64,000 nucleotides of DNA from DATDIC01 sp963777625 (GCA_963777625.1 CAVZRO010000003.1:186001-250000); one strand, 5' to 3'; shown: positions 16,942-27,303, counted from the stretch's first letter. Numbers and translations: made by a program. The notes: generated by a model not told the origin, from the letters alone.

Positions 16942-18053
16942 CGCTGCTCGCCGCGCTGTCGCTGGCCGTGTGGGTCTATCTGCTGAGTGCGCACGGGCGA
17001 TTCTGGCAGACCGGCCCGGTGCTGGTACCTGACGATACGGCGGAACCATCGCCCGTCGCGATCGTAGTGCCCGCGCGCAACGAGGCGCCCTTGATTGCCC
17101 GCACCGTGACCTCGCTGCTGGGCCAAATCTGTCCGGGCCTGTTCCGGGTCATCCTGGTGGACGATTCCAGCACCGACGGCACCGGCCAGATTGCCCGGGA
17201 TTTGCAAGACCCCCGCCTGACGGTGATAGCCGGCACCGCCCGACCAGCGGGGTGGAGCGGCAAGCTGTGGGCTTTGGCCCAGGGAATTGCCGCGGTGGAT
17301 GACGCCGAGTTCGTCCTGCTGACCGACGCCGATATTGTCCACGAACCGCGGCATCTCGCCGCGCTGGTTGCCAAGGCCGAGCGGGACGGACTCGACCTGG
17401 TGTCGGAGATGGTGGAGCTGTCCTGCGACAGCCGGGGGGAACAGGCGCTGGTCCCGGCGTTCGTGCTGTTCTTCTCGCTGCTCTACCCGTTCGAGTGGGT
17501 GAACGACCCGCTGCGATCCACCGCGGCGGCGGCCGGTGGCACCGTGCTGATCCGCCGGCGAGCGCTGGAACGGATCGGCGGCATCGCTGCGATCCGCGGC
17601 GCCCTGATCGACGACGTGGCGCTGGCGCGGGCGGTGAAGCGGGGAGGGCGGATCTGGCTCGGTCACAGCGCGCTGGCGCGGTCAATCCGGCCGTATGCCG
17701 GCGTGCCGGATATGTGGCGTATGGTAGCGCGCACCGCCTACGTCCAACTTCGCTTCTCGCCGTTGCTGCTGGTGTTGTGCCTGCTCGGCATGGCGCTGGT
17801 GTTCATTGTGCCGCCGGTCGCCACTCTGGCCGGGCACGGTGCCGCGCGGGCACTTGGCCTGCTTGCCTGGGCGGCAATGAGCTGGTGCTACCTGCCAACG
17901 TTGCGACGGTTTCGCCGTTCGTCCCTGTGGGCGCCGCTGCTGCCGGCGGTCGCCGCCTTCTACATGGCGGCCACGCTCGGCTCCGCTGTCAATCACTGTG
18001 CCGGGCGCGGCGTGGCATGGAAGGGACGCGCCTACCAGGACATTCCCGGGTGA
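16938..18053 (+). CDS. hpnB: Hopanoid-associated glycosyltransferase HpnB
   Basis: Family 2 glycosyltransferase anchored in the membrane, 371 residues. It starts with a membrane helix (LLAALSLAVWVYLLSAHG). The GT2 domain has IVVPARNEAPLIARTVTSLL, LVDDSSTDGTGQIAR and the metal-binding LLTDADIVHEP. Then come EQALVPAFVLFFSLLYPFEWVND and RRRALERIGGIAAIRGALIDDVALARAVKRGG, ending with C-terminal membrane helices. It overlaps hpnA by four bases, and its TGA overlaps a GTG start for hpnC (GTGA). All these junctions indicate one operon. Confidence 0.92.
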   Translation: MTLLAALSLAVWVYLLSAHGRFWQTGPVLVPDDTAEPSPVAIVVPARNEAPLIARTVTSLLGQICPGLFRVILVDDSSTDGTGQIARDLQDPRLTVIAGTARPAGWSGKLWALAQGIAAVDDAEFVLLTDADIVHEPRHLAALVAKAERDGLDLVSEMVELSCDSRGEQALVPAFVLFFSLLYPFEWVNDPLRSTAAAAGGTVLIRRRALERIGGIAAIRGALIDDVALARAVKRGGRIWLGHSALARSIRPYAGVPDMWRMVARTAYVQLRFSPLLLVLCLLGMALVFIVPPVATLAGHGAARALGLLAWAAMSWCYLPTLRRFRRSSLWAPLLPAVAAFYMAATLGSAVNHCAGRGVAWKGRAYQDIPG

Positions 18054-18882
18054 GCGGTGCGACTGTAGAATCCTGGTCCGGCAAGGACCGCGGCGACGAG
18101 AATTTTCCGGTCGGCTCGCTGCTGATCCGCAAGGATTTGCGCCGCCACGTGCACGCGTTCTACGCCTTCGCCCGCAACGCCGACGACATCGCCGACAGCG
18201 CCGTGCTGGCCGCCGGAGGACAAGATTGCGCGCCTGGACACGATGGAAGCGGTTTTGCTCGGGCACGGCGACGCGGACTCACCCAGCGCCGCGCGCCTGC
18301 GGCAAAGCCTGGCGGAGACGGGCGTCACCGCGCGGCATTCGACCGATCTGCTGATCGCGTTCCGGCGGGATGCCACCAAGCTGCGCTACGCGAGCTGGGA
18401 CGAATTGTACGAGTACTGCCGCTACTCGGCGATGCCGGTCGGCCGCCACGTGCTGGACCTGCATGGGGAGGACCGGCGGACCTGGGAACCGTCCGACGCG
18501 CTGTGTACGTCGCTGCAGGTGCTGAACCATCATGCAGGATTGCGCGAAGGACCTGGCGGCGCTGGACCGCTGCTATCTGCCCGCCGACCTGCTGGAGCTG
18601 CACGGCGCCTCGATCGAGGATTTGCGGCGGCCGGCGGAGACCCCGGGCCTGCGCCATGTGTTCGACGCCCTGCTGGACCAGGTGCGCGGGCTGAACCGGC
18701 TGGCCGCCGACCTGCCGCGCCGCACCCGCAGTCGCGGACTACGCATGGAAACCGCGGTGATCGTGGGGCTGGCGCGGCGGCTGGCGCAGCGGCTGCGCCA
18801 TGATCCGCTCGCCCGGCGTGTGCGGCTCACCAAGGGCGATGCGGCGACCAGCGTGCTGGGCGCATTGCGGTTCCTGGCATGA
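18050..18882 (+). pseudogene. hpnC: Squalene-synthase-like protein HpnC, interrupted by two +1 frameshifts
   Basis: Acts with HpnD and HpnE to make squalene from farnesyl diphosphate. The start is a GTG overlapping the hpnB stop (reads SGATVESWSGKDRGDENFP). The first frame holds HVHAFYAFARNADDIADSAVLA, with the prenyl-diphosphate-binding Asp cluster. One extra base near 18212 moves the sequence to a second frame (TMEAVLLGHGDADSPSA through SDALCTSLQVLNH). A second extra base near 18530 moves it to a third frame (QDCAKDLAALDRCYLPADLL to the end). Removing both bases gives a normal 276-residue protein. The gene is probably intact in the cell and damaged by sequencing errors, but the sequence as given is broken. 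Confidence 0.85.
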
Positions 18883-19727
18883 GCGATCTCGCCGCCCGGG
18901 CCGATCTCGACGCGGTGGAAACGATCGTGCGTGGCGCCGGCACATCCTTTTATCGCGGCATGCGCGTGCTGCCGCCGGAGCGTCGGCAGGCGATGTACGC
19001 GATCTACGCGTTCTGCCGCATGGTCGATGACATCGCCGACGACGAGGGCACGCTGAGCGGGAAGCTGGCGCGGCTGACGGCGTGGCGGGACCGCATCGCC
19101 GGGCTGTATCGCGGGGAGGCGGACGGGCCGGTGGACCGCGTGCTGCTCGCGGCGGTGCGGCGTTTCGATCTGCGGCAGGTGGATTTCCTGGCGGTGATCG
19201 ACGGGATGCAGATGGACGCCGAGACGGTGATCGTCGCGCCCGACCTGGATACGCTTGATCTTTATTGCGATCGCGTTGCCTCGGCGGTGGGGCGGTTGTC
19301 GGTGCGCGTGTTCGGGGATGCGTCGCCGGCCGCCGACCGGGTGGCTTTTTCGTTGGGGCGTGCGTTGCAGTTGACCAATATCCTGCGTGACGTGGCCGAG
19401 GATGCGGCGCGCGGGCGGCTCTATCTGCCGCGCGAGTGGCTGGACGAGGCCGGGGTGCCGCATGATGCGGACGCGGCGCTGCTGTCGCCCGGGTTGCCGG
19501 ATGTCTGCCACCGGCTGGCGGCGCTGGCGCATCAGCATTTCATCGCGGCCGAGCAGGCGATGCGGCTGTGCGATCCGCGGGCGATGAAACCGGCGCGGAT
19601 GATGGGGGCGACGTACGCGGCCATCCTGTCGCGCCTGGAGCGGCGCGGCTGGACCACCCAGGAGCGGGTCAGCCTGCCGAAATGGCAGAAGCTGTGGCTG
19701 GCGGCGCGTTTCGGGCTGGCCGGATGA
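18879..19727 (+). CDS. hpnD: Presqualene diphosphate synthase HpnD
   Basis: Condenses two farnesyl diphosphates to presqualene diphosphate for hopanoid synthesis. 282 residues, intact. The trans-isoprenyl-synthase motifs are present: SFYRGMRVLPPERRQAMYAIYAFCR, MVDDIADDEG (first Asp-rich motif), YCDRVASAVGRLSVRVFG, and LTNILRDVAEDAARGRLYLP (second Asp-rich motif). It overlaps the hpnC end by four bases (ATGA). In most clusters hpnE follows at once; here it does not, and the operon ends in a non-coding stretch before an NRPS gene. Confidence 0.94.
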   Translation: MSDLAARADLDAVETIVRGAGTSFYRGMRVLPPERRQAMYAIYAFCRMVDDIADDEGTLSGKLARLTAWRDRIAGLYRGEADGPVDRVLLAAVRRFDLRQVDFLAVIDGMQMDAETVIVAPDLDTLDLYCDRVASAVGRLSVRVFGDASPAADRVAFSLGRALQLTNILRDVAEDAARGRLYLPREWLDEAGVPHDADAALLSPGLPDVCHRLAALAHQHFIAAEQAMRLCDPRAMKPARMMGATYAAILSRLERRGWTTQERVSLPKWQKLWLAARFGLAG

Positions 19728-20008
19728 GTGAAATATGTCCAAGAGAGTTGGATGTCAGCCATCACGGCAACGATCGTTTTTGTCCTTCTCCTGGCGCTTC
19801 AACATCGCCTGCGCCGGTCCGCCGTCCAGTCTCGACCATCGCTAGCTAATCGTTGGCGTAGCGTGGGGCTGTCATAGGAACAACTCCTGCGACGGCGGCC
19901 ATAGCCTGGCAGTAAAGCCGCAGACCCAGCGGGCACAAAATTATTGACGGCTTATTACTCGGACCGTAAGCCACTGCGCAGACGTTCCGACAATAATGCG
20001 ACCGATCG
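19728..20008. other. Junction region between hpnD and the NRPS, possible 41-residue ORF
   Basis: These 281 bases contain no recognised gene. An ATG at 19752 opens a 41-codon frame to 19877 that would encode one membrane helix (AITATIVFVLLLALQ) followed by a basic tail. Its only ribosome-binding hint is AAGAGAG, so support is weak. The second half is clearly more AT-rich than its neighbours (for example ATTATTGACGGCTTATTAC near 19940) and may hold the NRPS promoter. The position, where hpnE would be expected, makes this a likely rearrangement or insertion point. Confidence 0.35.
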
Positions 20009-23000
20009 ATGGTCTCTGATAAACGGCTGCCTTTGCTCGCGGGCCAGCGCGGGATCTGGTTAGCAGATCGCGCGAACCCGTTTCCGGGACGGTTCGTCAA
20101 TGCCCAGGCAACCAATTTTCTTGGGGAATTCGACTCCAACATTTTCGCCCGAGCGGCCACGCAGCTTGTGGCGGAAACGGAGTGCCTTCGGCTTCGTATC
20201 CATGAAGGTGCGGACGGTCTGACACAGGGCATCCTGCCGCCATCGGGGGGAATCCGCCTGCCAATCCTGGACTTTTCCGCTGAGCTCGACCCGAACGCGG
20301 CGGCCGAGACGTGGATGAACGCGGCCCACGCGGATCCTATCGACCCTGCACGGGAACCGCCGTTCGCCTGGGCGCTCCTGCGGCTTGGGTCCGGCAGGAC
20401 GATTTGGAGCCAGAGCTATCATCACGTCGCCATCGACTCGACCGGCCGCAACCTTCTGGTCGCGCGACTGGCCAGCATCTACACGTCCCTCGCGACAGGC
20501 TCCGACCCGCCCGCGCGACCCTCGGCGCCGGATTTCGCCAGCCTGGTGGCTCGCGAGAACGCCTATCTCGCGTCCAGGCAATCCGCCGACGACCTCGCCT
20601 GGTGCCTGTCACAGCTCGACGACCCACCTTCGGTGCCGAGCCCGTCGAGGCGGGCGGTGGCGAGCTCCGATGTCGGCTTCCATCGTGCGAGCAGGGCGAT
20701 CGAGCGAGACGTGATGAAGGCGTTGGATGGGTCGGTGCGACGCCTGGGTACCACGCTGCCGCAACTTCTCTGCGCTGCCTGGGCCGCCTTCCTGACTCGG
20801 ATCTCGGGCAACGATGAGATATTGATTGGCTTGCAGGTCACCGGCCGGTCCGCCGCGACACGTGAGAGTATCGCCACCCTCACGAACGTCTTGCCCCTGC
20901 GCCTCCGCATACCGAAGACGGCCAGCTTCGACCAGTACGCTTATCGAAACCGGCCGCCAGGTGCGCCTGGCCTTGCGGCACCAACGCCATCCTCACGAGC
21001 GCACGCGCGCTGCCCTCGGCTTGAGCCCGATTGCGCCGGATCCTTTGGCGATCGGGTTCAACTATGCGCCACCGGCAGTTGCTGCGACCCTTCCGGGAGC
21101 CGCGATCGCTACACGAAACCTCGCACATGGTCCGGTCAGGGAACTCACGCTCGGGGTCGAGCCTTGCGCGGATGGCTCGGTTCGCCTCGACCTCGACGCA
21201 AACCTGCGGTGCTACTCGGTCGAGGAGGTCGGTCATTTGGCCGACCGCCTGATCCTGCTGCTCAATGATGTGGTTCGGACCGACGGCGCGGCGCCGGTGT
21301 CGCGACTGGCGATTTCCCGCCCCGAGGAGCAGCAGCGCATGCTCGCCCTGGCGAGCTGCGAGCAGGCCCCCGGCGACGCAACGTCGTTGCCGGAACTCGT
21401 TACGCTGCGCCATCCGCATGATCAGGCCGCGCCAGCGCTGATCGCCGGCGACGCCCGGCTTTCCTACGCAATGCTCGACGCTGCCGCGAACCGGATGGCG
21501 CGCCGTCTGATCAGCCTCGGCATCGGTCCCGGCAAGCTGGTGGCGCTCGCTCTACCGCGAACCCAGACGCTGGTCGTCGCCTTGCTCGCGATATGCCGCT
21601 CCGGGGCCGCATTCTGTCCGCTCGATCCCGAGCACCCGCCCGCGCGCCTCGCCCACATGCTCGATGCCAGCAAGTCCGACCTGCTGCTCACCGCCGGCGC
21701 CGCCACCCGAGCCATGGCAACGACGGTCCCTGTTTTGCGCCTCGACACCGATGCAACAGAGTTGGCAGTCGCCCGCTGCTCGCCGGCGCCGATCGCCGAC
21801 GCGGACCGAACGGCGCCGCTGCGACCGGACATGCTCGCTTATGTCATGTTCACCTCGGGGTCCACCGGCTTGCCGAAACCGGTCGCGATCCCGCACGCCA
21901 GCATCTGCCAGGTGCTGCGAGCGCTTGCCGGCGCAATCCCCATGCAGGCCGGCCAGTCGCTGCTGTCCGTCACGACGATCGCTTTCGATGTCGCACTCGC
22001 CGACGTGTTCCTGCCGTTGCTGCAAGGCGGCGTCCTGGTCCTGCTCACAGACGCGGTGTTGCGCGATCCGGTCGCAGTCTGCGGCGCGTTGCGGCAGTTC
22101 CGAGTTTCCGTGATGCAGGCGACACCCAGCTATTGGCGCACGCTTCCGCTGCAAGAGCTTCCGCCCGGCCTGTGCGCGGTGATTGGCGGCGAAGCGTTCC
22201 CGGTCGACCTGCTGCCGCGACTTACGGCAATTCGCGACATCATAAACGTTTACGGCCCCACCGAGACGACGATCTGGGCGACCGCCCATCGGGTCCTGTA
22301 CCGGCGATGCACGCGACGGGATAATGCCCGTCGGCCGCCCGCTACCCGGTTGCTTGACGTGGATCCTCGACCGCGAAGGCATTCCGGTTCCCCCCGGATT
22401 TCCCGGCGAATTGCACATCGGCGGTTCGACGCTGGCAGACGGGTATCTCGGGGACGCGGACCTCACCGCCCAACGCTTCATTCCCTGCCCGTTTGCTGAA
22501 GGCCGCATGTACCGTACCGGCGACCTCGCCCGCTGGCGGGAGGACGGGTTGATCGAGATACTCGGCCGCGCCGATAGTCAGCTCAAGATCAGTGGCCACC
22601 GCATCGAACCAGATGAAATCGAGCATGCGATCCGCCTGATTCCCGGAATCGAAGACGCTGCGGTGATCCTGCGCGACGAACATGAACGGTCGGTGCTGAC
22701 GGCGTACGTCGTCGCCGCGCCAGGCGTTGCGCCGCTCGACCGCGGGGCGCTGCGTCGGGCACTTGCGGACCGCCTGCCTGTTTGGATGCTGCCAGGAGCG
22801 TGCGTGAACCTCGGCAGGTTGCCGCGTAACGCCGCCGGAAAGCTGGATCGCGCCGCTTTGCGGGGCATCCCGCCGGCAGCGACGACGCTCGTCTCGCGGC
22901 CACCCGGCAACCCCGAGGAGGCGCTACTGTGCAGCCTGTTTGCCCAGGTTTGCCAGGTTGCGCGGGTGGGCGCCGAAGACGACTTCTTCGAGCTCGGGGG

Positions 23001-23982
23001 CGATTCGCTCGGAGCGATGCTGCTCGTTACCGAGGCCCGTCAGCATGGGCGCGCGCTATCGCTCCCGCTGTTGTTCGAGCGTAGGACCCCGGCGGGGATC
23101 GCCGCCGCATGGGCCACGACCAATCAGTCGCGTGCCGCGGGCGCCGAAACGCCCCTGTTTCTCATTCCAGGGATGGGCGGCGATGCCCCAGCGCTCGCCA
23201 AACTGCGCCTCGCTTGCCGGGGTCGGATCGACATGGTGCTGGTCGAATATCCCGATTGGCCGGGGCTTGTTCCACCCGGCTACGATATGGCTCAGCTTGC
23301 GGAAGCCTTCGCCACGCGTATCGAATCACTGGCGCCATCGGGCGTGATCCGGCTTCTCGGCTACTCCCTCGGCGGGCTTGTCGCCTGGGAGATCGCACGC
23401 CTGCTGACCGACCGCGGACGCGAGATCGGCTTCCTGGGCCTGCTCGACTGTGCCACCGACCCGCCTGTGCTGCGAAGCGATCCACGTGCTGGCTGGTTGC
23501 AGGCGGCCTATTGGGATGCGTCCAAAATTAGTGCCGCTTTTGGGACCGGTCGTTCCGCGGAAACATTCGGTTCGGTTGCCGCGGGGCGCCTGGTGCGAAG
23601 AGCATCCCGGAGATACGCTCTGCATGGCTTGGCCATGCTCCGGCGCCTCCCGGTCCCCGTTCACCTGCGCTACTGGTTGCACCGCTATGTGAGTGAGGCG
23701 CTGCACGCGGATATAATCCGCCGATGGCATGCAAGTTGGTCGCGGACCGCGGAGCGACGCGATCTGCCAGCCGTCCTGTTTCGCGCCGAGAGCCGCATCG
23801 GACTGCCCGAGGATCTCGGATGGTTTGCCCATTGTCGCAACATCCGGATTGTGGTCGTCGCCGGCGGACACGAATTGATGCTGGCAGACGATCGGTTGGG
23901 CACGCTGGCGGATGCCATCATGCGTGCCGTCGATGAGTTTGGCTCTGCAGCCATGTCGGGTCTCGCCGGAGGACCGGGCTAA
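20009..23982 (+). pseudogene. Single-module nonribosomal peptide synthetase (C-A-T-TE), two +1 frameshifts
   Basis: Assembles and releases a small peptide or amide. Corrected length is about 1,323 residues. The condensation domain (20009 to about 21330) carries SQSYHHVAIDSTGRN, where the usual HHxxxDG ends in Ser. The adenylation domain (about 21370-22860) has YVMFTSGSTGLPKPV, INVYGPTETTIWAT, YRTGDLARW and NAAGKLDRAAL. The carrier domain has DDFFELGGDSLGAM, with the phosphopantetheine Ser. The thioesterase (from about 23150) has LLGYSLGGLVAWEIAR and a late His in GGHELMLADD. One extra base near 20940 (after FDQY) and one near 22299 (before GDARDGIMPVGRP) break the frame. The specificity residues read D-V-A-Q-V-G-V-I-W-K by eye, nearest to a glycine code. 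Confidence 0.88.
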
Positions 23983-24017
23983 AGATAGATAATCCCTTCG
24001 CCGGCAGGACCGCCATC

Positions 24018-25628
24018 GTGAACATCCTATGGATCATGTGCGACCAGCTCCGGTTCGATTACCTGGGCTGCGCCGGACATCCTTTCCTGCACACGCCGAA
24101 CATCGACGCGCTGGCCGCGCGCGGCGTGCGTTTCACCCGCGCCTATGTGCAATCCCCGGTCTGCGGGCCGGCGCGAATGAGCTTCTATACCGGCCGCTAC
24201 ATGCGCTCGCACGGCTCCAACTGGAACCAGTTCCCGCTGCGGGTCGGCGAGCCCACCTTGGGCGACCACCTGAATGCGATCGGGGTGCGCAACGTGCTGG
24301 TCGGCAAGACCCACATGCGCGCCGACGAGGCGGGCATGGCGCGGCTCGGCATCGACCCGTCCAGCGATATCGGCGTGCGCCTGGCCCAGTGCGGGTTCGA
24401 ACCCTACGAGCGCGATGACGGGCTGCATCCCGGAGCCGCCGGCGACAGCCCCACCTATAACGACTACCTGCGCGGGCACGGGTTCGGCGGTGCCAATCCG
24501 TGGCACGACTGGGCCAATGCCGCCGCGGGTCCGAACGGCGAGATTCTCAGTGGCTGGCTTCTGGTCCACGCCGACAAGCCCGCGCGCATTCCCGAGGAGC
24601 ATTCCGAAACCCCGTACATGACCCGTCGCGCGATGGAATTCATCGACGGAGCGGCGCGTGACAGCCGGCCCTGGTGCCTGCATCTGTCGTATATCAAGCC
24701 GCACTGGCCCTATATCGCGCCGGCGCCCTATCACGCGATGTACAGCCGCGACGCGATCATCCCGCCGATCCGCTCCGACGTGGAGCGTCAGGACCCGCAC
24801 CCGGTCTATGGTGCCTTCATGGCGATGCGCGCGTCGCGCAACTTTGCCCGCGACGAGGTGCGGGAGCGCGTGATCCCGACCTACATGGGCCTGATAAGAC
24901 AGATCGACGACCAGTTGGGACGCCTGTTCCGGTTCCTCGACGAGCGCGACCTCACGCGCGATACCATGATCGTCTTTACCTCCGACCACGGCGATTATCT
25001 CGGCGATCACTGGATGGGCGAAAAAGACCTGTTCCACGAGGTATCCGTTAAGATCCCGTTGATCATTGCGGACCCGTCGGCGGACGCCGATGCGACACGC
25101 GGCACGACCTGCGATGCGCTGGTGGAATCGATCGATCTGGCGCCGACCTTTCTCGATCGGTTCGGGGCCGCAGCTCCGGCGAACATCCTGGAGGGACGTT
25201 CACTTCTGCCGCTGCTCCGCGGCGACCCTCCGACGAACTGGCGGGAATGCGTGTTCTCGGAATACGACTATTCCATGCAGGAGGCGCGGCTGATGTTGCG
25301 GCAGCCGATCGCCGACTGCCGGCTGTTCATGGTGTTCGACGGACGCTGGAAATACATCCACGCGACCGGGTTCCGGCCGATGCTGTACGACCTGCACAGC
25401 GACCCGCAGGAATTTCATGATCTCGGCGCTGATCCCCGCTTCACGCTGGAACGCGAACGCCTGAAAACGGCGCTGCTGGACTGGGCGTTGCGGGACCACA
25501 ACCGGATCACCACGCCGGATGAGCGGATCGCCCCTTACGCCGGCCGCGCGCAGCTTCGCAATGGAATCCTGATCGGGTATTGGGATGAAGCGGAAGTGGC
25601 GGCGGCCAAGGCCCGCCTCGGACTGTAG
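24018..25628 (+). CDS. Sulfatase / phosphonate monoester hydrolase-like enzyme
   Basis: Alkaline-phosphatase-superfamily hydrolase of 536 residues cleaving sulfate or phosphonate esters. It starts at a GTG (reads MNILWIMCDQLRFDYLGC), where the first metal-binding Asp lies. The formylglycine site is SPVCGPARMSFYTGRYM, which fits CxPxR with Cys as the residue to be oxidised. The second metal site reads MIVFTSDHGDYLGDHWMGEKDLFHE. There is no signal peptide, so it should be cytoplasmic, as for phosphonate monoester hydrolases. It begins 35 bases after the NRPS stop and could share its transcript, but a functional link is not shown. A formylglycine-generating enzyme is not in this window. Confidence 0.9.
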   Translation: MNILWIMCDQLRFDYLGCAGHPFLHTPNIDALAARGVRFTRAYVQSPVCGPARMSFYTGRYMRSHGSNWNQFPLRVGEPTLGDHLNAIGVRNVLVGKTHMRADEAGMARLGIDPSSDIGVRLAQCGFEPYERDDGLHPGAAGDSPTYNDYLRGHGFGGANPWHDWANAAAGPNGEILSGWLLVHADKPARIPEEHSETPYMTRRAMEFIDGAARDSRPWCLHLSYIKPHWPYIAPAPYHAMYSRDAIIPPIRSDVERQDPHPVYGAFMAMRASRNFARDEVRERVIPTYMGLIRQIDDQLGRLFRFLDERDLTRDTMIVFTSDHGDYLGDHWMGEKDLFHEVSVKIPLIIADPSADADATRGTTCDALVESIDLAPTFLDRFGAAAPANILEGRSLLPLLRGDPPTNWRECVFSEYDYSMQEARLMLRQPIADCRLFMVFDGRWKYIHATGFRPMLYDLHSDPQEFHDLGADPRFTLERERLKTALLDWALRDHNRITTPDERIAPYAGRAQLRNGILIGYWDEAEVAAAKARLGL

Positions 25629-25694
25629 GGCTTCCGAACGTTGGTGGGAGGCATGCTGGCTTCAGCGGAGGATTTTTCCTAAACTGACGCCTCC

Positions 25695-26561
25695 ATGACT
25701 CGGCGATGGCGGATCGCAAGATACACGGTGTGCTTAGCCACCGCATTGGTCCTGGTCGTGCCGGGCGATGCGCTGGCGCGGCCTCATGCACCGCACAAGA
25801 CCCATGTCACACGGGGGCCGGCGAAATCCGGGCATCGCCCGATCGTCGTGCTGGATCCCGGCCATGGCGGAATCGATCCCGGATGCGTCAGCCCGGACGG
25901 GACACAGGAAAAGCAGGTCGTCCTTGCAACGGCCCTGCAGGTCCGGCGTCGGCTTCAGGCCACCCGACATTTCCGGGTTGCGATGACGCGCGAGACCGAC
26001 GTGTTCGTTCCCTTGAACCAGCGCGTCGCGTTCGCCGAGGTGCGTCACGCCGCGCTGTTCGTCTCGTTGCACGCAAATTTCTCGCCGCACCGCAAGGCGC
26101 GCGGGGCTGCGATCTACCGATTTACCTATGGCGCATCCGATCGCGATTCGGCCCTGCTGGCATTACGAGAGAATGCAGCCGGCTTGCCCGGATCAGGTAT
26201 CGACGGACTTTCACCGCGCGTCGCGCACATTCTTGCCAGCCTGATGCGCCGCGAAACCTATCTGCATTCCGCCATGCTGCAATCATCCCTGTTGGAAGGC
26301 CTGGGCACTGGCACGACGCTGGTCCCGGACCCGGCTCGTCATGCGAGGTTCGTCGTACTCAAGGCCCCCGACATTCCCAGCGTGCTGATCGAACTGGGCT
26401 TTCTTTCCAATCCGCAGGAAACCCGCATGCTCCGCAGCGCATCCTACAAGAGCCAGTTGGCGAAGGAAGTTGCTGACGGGATCGAGGCGTATTTCCAAAA
26501 GCTGGGTCCCGGGCGCATCCCCGACGTGCGCGATAACCCTACCGAGCCGACAGACGGCTGA
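25695..26561 (+). CDS. N-acetylmuramoyl-L-alanine amidase (amidase_3, AmiC type)
   Basis: Zn-dependent periplasmic hydrolase that cleaves the amide between MurNAc and L-Ala in peptidoglycan, usually at septation. 288 residues with an N-terminal signal peptide (RRWRIARYTVCLATALVLVVPGDALA). The four zinc/catalytic positions are visible: His in VVLDPGHGGIDPG, Glu in GTQEKQVVLATAL, His in LFVSLHANFSPH, and Glu in VLIELGFLSNPQETRML. There is no AMIN or LysM domain, so it is a short form. The gene stands alone 66 bases after the sulfatase. Confidence 0.95.
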   Translation: MTRRWRIARYTVCLATALVLVVPGDALARPHAPHKTHVTRGPAKSGHRPIVVLDPGHGGIDPGCVSPDGTQEKQVVLATALQVRRRLQATRHFRVAMTRETDVFVPLNQRVAFAEVRHAALFVSLHANFSPHRKARGAAIYRFTYGASDRDSALLALRENAAGLPGSGIDGLSPRVAHILASLMRRETYLHSAMLQSSLLEGLGTGTTLVPDPARHARFVVLKAPDIPSVLIELGFLSNPQETRMLRSASYKSQLAKEVADGIEAYFQKLGPGRIPDVRDNPTEPTDG

Positions 26562-26654
26562 GCGCCCCGTTATACCGGACCGCATTGAGGATGACCCATC
26601 CTGCCGGTGTTGCCCGGAGCAACGTGAAGCGAACGAGCGGCGCGGTTGGCGACA

Positions 26655-26702
26655 AAGTCATGGATGGCCGGGACAAGCCAGGACAAGCCCGGCCATGACG
26701 GA
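26655..26702. repeat. Palindromic repeat, ATGGCCGG family
   Basis: Inverted repeat between the amidase and the membrane-protein gene: GTCATGG...GGCCGGG on the left and CCCGGCCATGAC on the right, around ACAAGCCAGGACAAG. A related short palindrome lies at 33202-33227. Such ATGGCCGG palindromes are common intergenic repeats in GC-rich alphaproteobacteria. The rest of the 196-base gap (26562-26757) shows nothing else. Confidence 0.55.
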
Positions 26703-26757
26703 AAGGGTCAGCATCAACGCGGGTTGGTACTAATATCTCATCAACCGGAGAACTCCG

Positions 26758-27303
26758 ATGGCGGCCATCATACGGGCAACGATTATCTTCGTTCTGGCGA
26801 ACTTTCCGTTAACGTTTCTCGTCATCGGGCTGATTTTTTCCTGCATCGCCATGGTGCGGGCGCCGAAGCCGCTCACGTCAGGCATCGTCGTCGAGAAGCT
26901 GCTGGCCTGGCACGTATTCTGGGTGATCGGCGTCAGCTATCTGTATAACTTCGTGATGCACGGGTTCTTCGGCGCCATGTCCGCCCGCTTCATCGGCTGG
27001 GCCGATAGCCCATTCCAGTTCGAGGTCGCGACGGCCAGTCTCGGCTTTGCCGTCGTCGGCTTTCTTGCCGCCTTCCGGAGTTTCGATCTGCGCCTCGCGG
27101 CAATCGTCGGGCCCGCTGTATTCACGCTCGGTGCCGCGGCCGGCCACGTCTACCAGATGATAGCAGCGCACAACTTCGCGCCGGGGAACGCGGGCGTCAT
27201 TTTTTACATGGATATTGTCATTCCGCTGTTCGGCTTGCTGCTTCTACTGCTTCAATACCGTCTTCGCCATTCCCGCGAAGGGAGCATAATCGCTTCAGGT
27301 TAA
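26758..27303 (+). CDS. Conserved membrane protein, DUF6790-like
   Basis: Inner-membrane protein of 181 residues, function unknown. About five hydrophobic helices can be seen: IIRATIIFVLANFPLTFLVI, LLAWHVFWVIGVSYLYNFVMHG, ATASLGFAVVGFLAAF, RLAAIVGPAVFTLGAAAGHVYQM and MDIVIPLFGLLLLLLQYRL. The central HGFFGAMSARFIGWADSPFQFEVA segment is what I associate with DUF6790 proteins; this is from memory and should be tested. It lies alone between an amidase and a GMC oxidoreductase, with palindromic repeats before it. Confidence 0.7.
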   Translation: MAAIIRATIIFVLANFPLTFLVIGLIFSCIAMVRAPKPLTSGIVVEKLLAWHVFWVIGVSYLYNFVMHGFFGAMSARFIGWADSPFQFEVATASLGFAVVGFLAAFRSFDLRLAAIVGPAVFTLGAAAGHVYQMIAAHNFAPGNAGVIFYMDIVIPLFGLLLLLLQYRLRHSREGSIIASG

